Positions 54,154-60,937 of a stretch of DNA of 64,000 nt are shown piece by piece. The DNA lies in contig NZ_QGTG01000004.1 of the NCBI RefSeq assembly GCF_003182155.1, positions 1 to 64,000 on the forward strand, written 5' to 3'. This DNA comes from Chitinophaga sp. S165. GTDB taxonomy: Bacteria > Bacteroidota > Bacteroidia > Chitinophagales > Chitinophagaceae. Made by a program: the position numbers and the translations under genes. The notes below the pieces were generated by a model. The model was not told the origin of the DNA. It made no database searches and was given only the letters and a program-made list of their open reading frames with translations. Each line of letters begins with the position of its first letter. The stretch's first letter is position 1.

Positions 54154-55296
54154 ATGCGTCGAATCTTTCTTTTATTTACTATAACAGCGGCCATGGCCAC
54201 GACCTTCACAGCTTGTCTGAAAGAGCCTGTGGATGAAGGTCCGGGTCCAGGTGCCGGTAAGACTACCTATAACTACAACTGGCCTTCTATTGCTGATTCA
54301 TCTGCATCGTCACTGATCAGCGGTTTTTACAACCAGAGTGGTAAGTATTTTAACAAGAACAATGCTGGCGATCTCACTTTCAACTACTGGCCTAATGCAC
54401 ATGCGCTGGATGTACTGACGGATATTTATCTGCGTACCGGCGATGCCGCTATCAAGACCCGCATGGATGAATTGCTGGACGGTATGAAAGCCAAGAACGG
54501 TAATACCTACATCAACCATTTCTATGATGATATGGAATGGATGGTACTTGCCTGCCTGCGTGCTTATGAAGCTACCAGCGATGATCGTTACAAAACAACA
54601 GCCGAGCTGTTATGGAACGATATCAAAGGCGGTTGGGATGATACCTGGGGTGGTGGTATTTACTGGAATAAAGACCGCCAGAATAAGAACACACCTGCCA
54701 ATGCGCCGGCATCGATCATCGCCTCCCGCATGTACCAGCTGAACCATAATGGCGAAGACCTGGACTGGGCTAAAAAGATCTATCAGTGGCAGAAGAACAA
54801 CCTGGTAGACCCTGTAACAGGACTGGTATGGGACGGACTGGATGGCAGTGGTACCAACAAAGCATGGAAGTTCACTTACAATCAGGGTGTTTTCATCGGT
54901 GCAGGTGTGGAACTATACAAGATCACCGGTGAACAGACCTACCTGACAGACGCCTTAAAAACTGCTAATAACTCTCTGGCCGGTGAGTTCAGCAGCAATA
55001 ACATCATGAAAGATGAAGGTGGCGGAGACGGCGGATTGTTCAAGGGCATCCTGGTGCGTTACATGATGCTGCTGATCACCGACGGCAGCCTCAGTAGTAC
55101 CGACGCCGCTAAATTCATCAGCTTCCTGCAACTGAATGCACAGACCATGTGGCTGCAGGGTACCAGCCGTCCGCAGGTAATTTATAACACCAGCTGGACG
55201 AAAACAGCAACTACCACTGACCTTACTACTCAATTAAGTGGTGCCATGCTGATAGAGGCAGTAGCAAGATTAAAAGAACTGGAGCTTATTGATTAA
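54154..55296 (+). CDS. GH76 endo-alpha-1,6-mannanase lipoprotein
   Basis: 380 residues with a lipobox (FTACLK, Cys near 21). (alpha/alpha)6 barrel; the paired catalytic acids are Asp125-Asp126 in FYDDMEWMVLACL, as in characterised GH76 enzymes. WNDIKGGWDDTWGGGIYW, FTYNQGVFIGAGVELY and GDGGLFKGILVRYMMLL are further family blocks. It cuts the alpha-1,6-mannan backbone of fungal mannan, probably at the cell surface, feeding SusC/SusD. It is the only glycosidase of the operon; a terminator follows. Confidence 0.92.
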   Translation: MRRIFLLFTITAAMATTFTACLKEPVDEGPGPGAGKTTYNYNWPSIADSSASSLISGFYNQSGKYFNKNNAGDLTFNYWPNAHALDVLTDIYLRTGDAAIKTRMDELLDGMKAKNGNTYINHFYDDMEWMVLACLRAYEATSDDRYKTTAELLWNDIKGGWDDTWGGGIYWNKDRQNKNTPANAPASIIASRMYQLNHNGEDLDWAKKIYQWQKNNLVDPVTGLVWDGLDGSGTNKAWKFTYNQGVFIGAGVELYKITGEQTYLTDALKTANNSLAGEFSSNNIMKDEGGGDGGLFKGILVRYMMLLITDGSLSSTDAAKFISFLQLNAQTMWLQGTSRPQVIYNTSWTKTATTTDLTTQLSGAMLIEAVARLKELELID

Positions 55297-55397
55297 CAAA
55301 CTGTTGATCCTGAACAGGGTAGGCCGGAGCAAAAGATTATACCCGGCCCGCCGTGATAAATTGAGTATCTTCGTTCTCCTATGAGATGAAGGCAAAA

Positions 55398-55425
55398 GAA
55401 AGGTTACCCCAATGGGTAACCTTTC
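55398..55425 (+). terminator. Terminator of the mannan operon
   Basis: GAAAGGTTACCC (55398-55409) pairs perfectly with GGGTAACCTTTC (55414-55425) over a CAAT loop, followed by CTTATTT. Confidence 0.8.
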
Positions 55426-55449
55426 CTTATTTCAGGAATAACATTATCT

Positions 55450-55737
55450 ATGTATACCGTCTATGTCCTATTTTCCCGCCAGTTCCAGAAGGTGTATACT
55501 GGTCATACTGCCAATCTGTTGAAGCGGTTCCATTTCCATAATGAACATGGCCGGCAAAGGGCCACACTGCATTATCGTCCCTGGGAAGTCATTTACCTGG
55601 AACATTTTGACGATAAGCAGTCAGCATTAAGACGGGAATGGATCCTGAAGTCAGGAAAAGGAAGGGCGTGGATCTGGGGAAAGATCCAGGAGGAGTATTA
55701 CCGGAATGGGTATATAGGGACGGTGTTGCCGGGGTAA
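55450..55737 (+). CDS. GIY-YIG nuclease-family protein
   Basis: 95 residues of the small UPF0213/YhbQ-like GIY-YIG group: MYTVYVLFSRQFQKVYTGHT carries the GIY-YIG variant (VYV...YTG), HFHNEHG the second motif, and EREWILK-like RREWILKSGKGRAWI the helix with the catalytic Glu region. In Bacteroidota such genes are numerous, often beside mobile DNA. It is convergent with the RloB gene, 6 bases apart. Confidence 0.88.
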   Translation: MYTVYVLFSRQFQKVYTGHTANLLKRFHFHNEHGRQRATLHYRPWEVIYLEHFDDKQSALRREWILKSGKGRAWIWGKIQEEYYRNGYIGTVLPG

Positions 55738-55743
55738 GATGGT

Positions 55744-56388
55744 CTATGTGTATTTCAGTATCTCTTCCACAAGTCTGAAAACGGTAGTAACAGATTGTTG
55801 GTCTACAGGGCTTAAGTGTACTACAGCTTTATAGTTTCTCTTTGCGCGGGTTATTGCAAGGTTAATCCTTCTCACCCGGGTTGTATCATCGACAGCCATT
55901 AACAGGTCAAATAGGTCTTCTGATATTTGTTTGTTAGCCTTGCCATTATAGGTAACTCCCAATGGGCGGGTTTGCGCATTTATAGCCTGGTTATAATCTT
56001 TCCTGCTCATTCTACCTCCCTGGTGATCCGTAAAATGCAGGATCAGCCAATATTCAAAAGCCTGGTTTGAATAGCCGACCTTAATATTATTGGCTGTGGC
56101 AAGTGTAATCGCACTATTAAAATCCCTTGCCGGAAAGTTATCTTTATCAAATACACACCATACCTGTTCATACTTCCGCTTTGACGATAATTCCATTGCC
56201 TGCTTTACTACCGCCACGGTATTTCGTCCATCACCAACTGCTTTTATTGTTGCAGATGATAGTCTGAATTTTCTAAAATAGGATGGCTCGGTATTTTCTC
56301 CTTCACATACAATCAGGATAGTTGGTTTTTCAGTCAGAAATGGAGAAAGTCTTTTTAATGGTGGTGAAACTTTTTTATTTCGTATCAT
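55744..56388 (-). CDS. rloB: RloB-like TOPRIM-fold protein
   Basis: 214 residues from the ATG at 56388 (MIRNKKVSPPLKR), which overlaps the RloA stop by 14 bases. A TOPRIM-like core: ILIVCEGENTEPSYF with Glu29, then CVFDKDNF with acidic residues and SNQAFEYWLILHF. RloB proteins accompany RloA ATPases, first noted beside type I restriction loci. The likely role is a nuclease or RNA-cutting effector controlled by the ATPase, as in ATPase-TOPRIM pairs such as PARIS; that parallel is inference. Confidence 0.8.
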   Translation of the reverse strand: MIRNKKVSPPLKRLSPFLTEKPTILIVCEGENTEPSYFRKFRLSSATIKAVGDGRNTVAVVKQAMELSSKRKYEQVWCVFDKDNFPARDFNSAITLATANNIKVGYSNQAFEYWLILHFTDHQGGRMSRKDYNQAINAQTRPLGVTYNGKANKQISEDLFDLLMAVDDTTRVRRINLAITRAKRNYKAVVHLSPVDQQSVTTVFRLVEEILKYT

Positions 56389-57697
56389 CAGGTTTTTTTT
56401 GGGATTTAAATGGCGTGGGGAAATCATTTAGAAATGGAATAGCTCCATATTTCCCCTGTATATAATTACTTTCGAAATTTTCAGTTCTTCGTACCTCTGA
56501 TTTAAAATCACTTAATGAATACAACGAAGCTGCGCCATATCTGTCTTTCTCCGTAAACCATATCTGATCTCTCCTGAATAACCCGGAGCTCAATAGATTT
56601 GTATCGTGTGTATTAAATATCAGCTGTGCATTATGTGGATTAGATGTAGCTGAGTTGAACAGCTCCGTCAGCTTGCATACCAGATTGGGATGCAGCTTGG
56701 AGTCAAGTTCATCTACAAATAAAGGATAACCATGTTCCAATGCATCTAAGACCGGCCCTGTCAATGAGAAGAATTTGAACGTGCCGGATGATTCATCATT
56801 GTCAAGGGAGAACTTAACATCACCAATATAGTTTTTATCTGCATCATATCTGCGATGTGTGGTGAGTATGTCTGAAATAAATTCCGTGTTTTCTTCGTTG
56901 ACTTTCTTCTGAATAAGTTCTTTGAGCCGGTTAGGCATGTCGGCAGGTAGGTTGTCCGTGTCAACACGCTCCAGTGTGATGTCATGAATACCCAGATCTG
57001 CGACTGATAAGAGATCTAGTATCCTCTTTTTTTGGATGGCATCTTCAGTTTTTTCCACTGTAAATCCCTGATAGCGGTATTCCTGCAACCCGGATATAAC
57101 CTTCAGTTTTTTGAACCAGTCTATTACATCGCCGGACAGTTTATCATTAAATTGTGCCGCCACGGAAAGTAACAGGGCATTTTCCCTTATGAGGTCCTCT
57201 TTAGCAAGTATATGCCCTTTCGAAAATCTTTTAACATGGTACTCGAATCGTTGCCCTTCCCTGTAAAAGATCTCGATCTCTTTCGTTTTAGGTCTGTAAT
57301 ATAACCACTCAGCCAAGACCGCCTGTTTGGATATCTGAAATCCGTACCGGTACATTTCATTGTTATGAAGAAACAATATTTCAAACTCAGAGAAGCTCGC
57401 TTCTGTATCAGCCGAAAGCCTGAATGGATCAACATTAATGGGGTCTCCTTTAAGCCTGTCTATTGACGACTTGATCACAAAGGTTTTCATAAATGCAATT
57501 GCATCCATGAACCTGCTTTTCCCGCTTGCATTCGCACCGTATACCACTGCACTTTTCAAAACTCTAAGGCTGAACCCGGGAATTTGTATGATGTTCTCTT
57601 CTTCACGGGTTTCCTTGTCATAATTTGAGGCAAGCAGGTTAAGAGTGGCCTTATCCTTAAACGTCTTAAAGTTTGCGACAGAAAACTGAATAAGCAT
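56375..57697 (-). CDS. rloA: RloA-like AAA15/ABC-type ATPase
   Basis: 440 residues. Walker A GANASGKS at 54-61; a long coiled insertion; a signature-like block DESSGTFKFFSLTGPV; Walker B YPLFVDELDSKLHPNL; and the switch His in LIFNTHDTNLL. This is the AAA15/OLD-type architecture of RloA, AriA and related sensors. It is probably the sensor partner of RloB, whose start lies inside its end. Not associated here with any restriction-modification gene. Confidence 0.85.
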   Translation of the reverse strand: MLIQFSVANFKTFKDKATLNLLASNYDKETREEENIIQIPGFSLRVLKSAVVYGANASGKSRFMDAIAFMKTFVIKSSIDRLKGDPINVDPFRLSADTEASFSEFEILFLHNNEMYRYGFQISKQAVLAEWLYYRPKTKEIEIFYREGQRFEYHVKRFSKGHILAKEDLIRENALLLSVAAQFNDKLSGDVIDWFKKLKVISGLQEYRYQGFTVEKTEDAIQKKRILDLLSVADLGIHDITLERVDTDNLPADMPNRLKELIQKKVNEENTEFISDILTTHRRYDADKNYIGDVKFSLDNDESSGTFKFFSLTGPVLDALEHGYPLFVDELDSKLHPNLVCKLTELFNSATSNPHNAQLIFNTHDTNLLSSGLFRRDQIWFTEKDRYGAASLYSLSDFKSEVRRTENFESNYIQGKYGAIPFLNDFPTPFKSQKKPDDTK

Positions 57698-57820
57698 AAT
57701 AAACCTGTTTTTTGCTGTATTCTTACAAAAATCGGATTTATTATTCTATTTCAAGAATATTAGACTCTTTTTTCACTCGAACGTGTCAATTTTTCTTGAT
57801 TTGATCTTGGGGGAATAAAA

Positions 57821-57843
57821 ATAACCGGGATAACCCCGGTTAT
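57821..57843 (-). terminator. Terminator after the tiny lipoprotein gene
   Basis: ATAACCGGG at 57821-57829 pairs with CCCGGTTAT at 57835-57843; read on the minus strand the hairpin is followed by TTTTTATTCCC. Confidence 0.7.
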
Positions 57844-57867
57844 ATATCTATAAGCTTATATAAACCA

Positions 57868-58029
57868 TCATTTCCTACCTCTCCCTATCAGCCACACAAT
57901 AATAATCACCACGAACGCAACTGCCAGCACACCTACCCATACTCCCGCTTTAAATATTCCTCCAACTACTTCACAGCTGCTCAATAACATAACGGCAAAG
58001 GCCAGCAGGCCCAGTTGTAAGTTTCTCAT
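57868..58029 (-). CDS. 53-residue lipoprotein with one membrane span
   Basis: Signal and lipobox (FAVMLLSSCEV, Cys19), then one hydrophobic span (VGVLAVAFVVIIIVWLI) and a basic end (GRGRK). Many Bacteroidota carry this peptide type (SSCEV.GGIFKAGVW), sometimes misnamed phosphatidate cytidylyltransferase; its role is unknown. The start ATG lies at the edge of a perfect 8-bp hairpin (58029-58051), so translation may be structure-sensitive. It follows the DUF3570 gene by 43 bases on the same strand. Confidence 0.7.
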   Translation of the reverse strand: MRNLQLGLLAFAVMLLSSCEVVGGIFKAGVWVGVLAVAFVVIIIVWLIGRGRK

Positions 58030-58072
58030 ATACTCTTTTTAATAGAGTATATCATACGCTGTGCCAATACGC

Positions 58073-59287
58073 TCACCCTTTGCTATGCTTAAAATCCAGC
58101 AGTAAAGACACTATATGTGCCGATAGCTGATCGGAACGTTTATAGAACGAGTACCGCAGCCCTATTTCCTGGAAAGAATAATGTCTGAACATCGGTTTGA
58201 ACAAGGCATAACGGGCGCTGATACCGGCTTTATAACTGTTGAACTGGCTCAGGTCGTAGTCGGAAGTGTAAAAGGCTTCTTTTATATCATGTTCTTTATA
58301 AGGCTTGAAGTACTTAGCTCCTGTTTGTGTGTAAAAGCGCAGGAGAGGGGTCAAGGTCAGCTGTGGACTTGTCTTTACAGGCACTTCCACCTGGATCGTA
58401 TGTCCGGTAATGCCAAAATTGTCGTGGTAAAAACGATAGTAGGAGCGGATGATCGTATTCCTGCCCGCAAACATATTGAATTGTACGCCCAGGGGGAACT
58501 TCCACCGTTGCCGGGGAAGGTTTTCCACTCTTAGTGTATTATCATCATTAAAGTACACGCGATGAAAAGGAGTGGAGAGCAGTCCTTTCTGGTACACCAG
58601 CTCCGGGAAGATGGCAAACTGCATGCGCTGGTTGACCACCTGATAGAGGGCCAGATTGAGGTTATACGATTGCCGTGTGTAGATGTTGAACCAGGCGGTA
58701 TCTCTCAACTCGATCGGGTATACAAGGGTTTCCGGACTATAATAATCGGGGTCGAATCTTCCCCAGCGAAGATCATCGTAATAATACTGAAGTGCGGCCG
58801 ACCATTGGCGGCTATGATCAGCATTATCATGCGATACAGAGATGCCAATTGGAACTGAGAGATAGTCTGATTCCAGGGCCAGACCACTGCTGATACCCAC
58901 ACGTAGGTTTGGCCGTTTCAACTGGCGACTGTAACCTGCATTGATATGAAAGCGATTGTCGTGCCGGGAGGCGGAAGATAGTATCGTATCAATGCGGTCG
59001 GTGGACGCTGATGTGATCATATCTATGCCCAGACCAAGTTCAAAAGTATTCACAGAATCCCGCCTGTGGGAAATAGTAAAATCAGTAGAATAGACCTGCA
59101 GATTTTCAGTGCCTTTTCCCCCGGTCACGGCTGAATGATTTCCATCCTGTGTGTAAAAGGAGAACAATGCCTGTATGTCTGTCTGAGAGATCTTTTGTTT
59201 CTTATAAGCCGTGCTGTCGATTCCTTTTTGCGCAGATGCTGTGAAATAAGCCGCCAGCAAGCCTGCCGCAATAAATAGTCTTTTCAT
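58073..59287 (-). CDS. DUF3570 outer-membrane barrel protein
   Basis: 404 residues with a signal peptide (FTASAQKG, cleavage near 20). Amphipathic strands throughout and aromatic end (SLLLDFKHSKG) suggest a beta-barrel, as expected for DUF3570. Residues 89-95 read DMITSAS, one residue away from the ApbE flavinylation motif Dxx[ST]GA[ST] (Gly replaced by Ser). DUF3570 occurs with ApbE, DUF4266 and thioredoxin genes, as here, 6 bases after DUF4266. It may carry covalent FMN. Confidence 0.85.
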   Translation of the reverse strand: MKRLFIAAGLLAAYFTASAQKGIDSTAYKKQKISQTDIQALFSFYTQDGNHSAVTGGKGTENLQVYSTDFTISHRRDSVNTFELGLGIDMITSASTDRIDTILSSASRHDNRFHINAGYSRQLKRPNLRVGISSGLALESDYLSVPIGISVSHDNADHSRQWSAALQYYYDDLRWGRFDPDYYSPETLVYPIELRDTAWFNIYTRQSYNLNLALYQVVNQRMQFAIFPELVYQKGLLSTPFHRVYFNDDNTLRVENLPRQRWKFPLGVQFNMFAGRNTIIRSYYRFYHDNFGITGHTIQVEVPVKTSPQLTLTPLLRFYTQTGAKYFKPYKEHDIKEAFYTSDYDLSQFNSYKAGISARYALFKPMFRHYSFQEIGLRYSFYKRSDQLSAHIVSLLLDFKHSKG

Positions 59288-59293
59288 TTAAGA

Positions 59294-59530
59294 TCAGTTA
59301 CAACCACAACCTCCGCTGCTTTTCCCACTTCCTCCTCCACTGCTTCCTTCACGGTAAGTATGTACGTTTTCGTCAAATTTTTCCATTCCTGTTTTTCCCA
59401 GTTGCATACTCTCGTCGTTGAGATACATCCGTTGATATGGTTTTACTGCCACGCAAGATTGCATGAACAGCAATGCCAGTAACGTACCCGTGGCGACAAG
59501 CAGCATACTGCCGCTGTTAGCCTTTCGCAT
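59294..59530 (-). CDS. DUF4266 lipoprotein
   Basis: 78 residues: signal with lipobox FMQSC (Cys26), then VAVKPYQRMYLNDESMQLGK, the conserved DUF4266 core, and a Gly/Ser-rich tail ending GGCGCN with two cysteines. Its start overlaps the ApbE stop by 14 bases. Probably tethered to the outer membrane and working with the DUF3570 barrel. Function unknown. Confidence 0.85.
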   Translation of the reverse strand: MRKANSGSMLLVATGTLLALLFMQSCVAVKPYQRMYLNDESMQLGKTGMEKFDENVHTYREGSSGGGSGKSSGGCGCN

Positions 59531-60443
59531 GTATTTGAATATTATCCGATTGAAATATTTTGTTCTTGCCGTCTATGATGATACAATGCACATCCGGCAG
59601 CTGGTTTACCAGGTTAAGGCCCACTACAGGTCCCATTACGGTGATGGCGGTAGCCAGTGCATCAGACAGTTCTGCACTGGGACTGACAACGGTCACACTC
59701 TTGATATAAGGTACCGGCCAGCCTTTGCGGGGATCGATGTTATGAGAATAACGGATCCCTCCACGTTCTACATATTGTTCATAATTCCCGGAGGTAGCTA
59801 CCGAGGCATTGTTCACGGCTAACCATAATAATGCTTTTGAAGGATCGTCGGGGTGCGCGATGCCGATCTTCCAGGGCCCGCCATCGGGTTGTGTGCCCCA
59901 TGCAGTAAGATCTCCGCTGGCATTGATCACACCACTGGTAGCACCACCGGCTATCCAGAGGGCTTTTACCCTGTCGGCTGCATAACCTTTACCGATACCG
60001 CCGAATTCAATGCGCATGCCATTACGTTTTAACTGTACGCAGTGATTGTTCAGGAGAGCAATATGCTGGAAACCGATGCATTGCATGGCTTCTTCTATAG
60101 CCGTCTTTTCCGGCCAGGCGAAATGGTCATATTTGAAGTTGAACAGCTTTTTCAATACGCCGGCTGAAATGTCGAAAGCGCCCTGGGTAATGGTACTGAT
60201 CTTATTACAACGATGTATCAGCTGATATACCTCTGAAGGTACAGTTACAGGCGCTCCGCCTGCCTGCGCATTGATCTGTGCTGTAACAGAACTATCATTG
60301 AACACTGTTAGCAGATCTTCTATCCGTTTTATTTCCGCCACGCCTTCTTCCAGCCTGCTGGCAGTGATCGCCTCGTTTGCTCCTGTAGCTATCAGCTCAA
60401 AATCGGAGCCCATTAACCTGGTATGAAGCTTACTGCTATGCAT
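59517..60443 (-). CDS. apbE: FAD:protein FMN transferase ApbE
   Basis: 308 residues. ApbE attaches FMN to Thr/Ser of exported proteins, using FAD and Mg2+. Present are MGSDFELIATG, the FAD-binding GGIGKGYAADRVKALW, SGDLTAWGTQPDG, and the late SHNIDPRKGWPVPYIKSVTV. No obvious signal peptide is visible at the chosen start, though a lipobox is usual in exported family members. It lies between thioredoxin and DUF4266 genes, with overlaps or tiny gaps, in a flavoprotein-export unit. Confidence 0.9.
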   Translation of the reverse strand: MHSSKLHTRLMGSDFELIATGANEAITASRLEEGVAEIKRIEDLLTVFNDSSVTAQINAQAGGAPVTVPSEVYQLIHRCNKISTITQGAFDISAGVLKKLFNFKYDHFAWPEKTAIEEAMQCIGFQHIALLNNHCVQLKRNGMRIEFGGIGKGYAADRVKALWIAGGATSGVINASGDLTAWGTQPDGGPWKIGIAHPDDPSKALLWLAVNNASVATSGNYEQYVERGGIRYSHNIDPRKGWPVPYIKSVTVVSPSAELSDALATAITVMGPVVGLNLVNQLPDVHCIIIDGKNKIFQSDNIQIHAKG

Positions 60444-60449
60444 GGATGT

Positions 60450-60881
60450 TTATTGAAGCAGGTGTTTAAGTGTTGAAATAAAACCGGCGGATGTTTCTTC
60501 CCGGTAGGGCACGTAAGCCAGTAGTTTCTTCTCCGGACTTAACAGTACTACCTGTGGAAAAGCGCCCTGCGGATTAAACGCTGCTGCCAGCGAATCATAT
60601 TGTGACCGGAGCGGGGCAGCGATCTTTTTTCTTTGCGGAAAATCTGCTTCCAATACTACCAGGTTCTCCCCGGCAAAGCTCAGAAAGCTACTGTCAGATA
60701 GTATTTGTTTATTGAACCGGATGCAGGGTATACACCAATCTGACCCGGAAAATACAAGCATTATTTTTTTACCAGAGGCCTGGGCCAGTTCAAATGCTTT
60801 GTCCGGGTACTGAAGGACCTGTGCATGAGCTGCAGATCCACTTAAGGCTACAATTAGAAGCAGGGACAGAATACTGCGCAT
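60450..60881 (-). CDS. Exported thioredoxin-fold protein
   Basis: 143 residues with a signal peptide (GSAAHAQV, cleavage near 20). Thioredoxin fold with the active-site pair Cys50-Cys53 in SGSDWCIPCIRF and the cis-Pro region GAFPQVVLL. First gene of a four-gene operon; it probably keeps a periplasmic partner reduced. A -7 box lies upstream at 60920. Confidence 0.88.
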   Translation of the reverse strand: MRSILSLLLIVALSGSAAHAQVLQYPDKAFELAQASGKKIMLVFSGSDWCIPCIRFNKQILSDSSFLSFAGENLVVLEADFPQRKKIAAPLRSQYDSLAAAFNPQGAFPQVVLLSPEKKLLAYVPYREETSAGFISTLKHLLQ

Positions 60882-60919
60882 ATTGCGACAAGTTTATGTT
60901 GTGGCATGGTTACCTGGTA

Positions 60920-60927
60920 CAAATGTA
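60920..60927 (-). promoter_or_regulatory. Candidate -7 box TACATTTG
   Basis: A perfect match on the minus strand to TAnnTTTG, about 38 bases before the thioredoxin start. No -33 TTTG at the expected spacing. Confidence 0.4.
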
Positions 60928-60937
60928 GGTGAATTTT

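Noticed and set aside
55450..55737. GIY-YIG protein as a partner of RloA/RloB
   Set aside because: It is convergent and belongs to a common small family found in many contexts.
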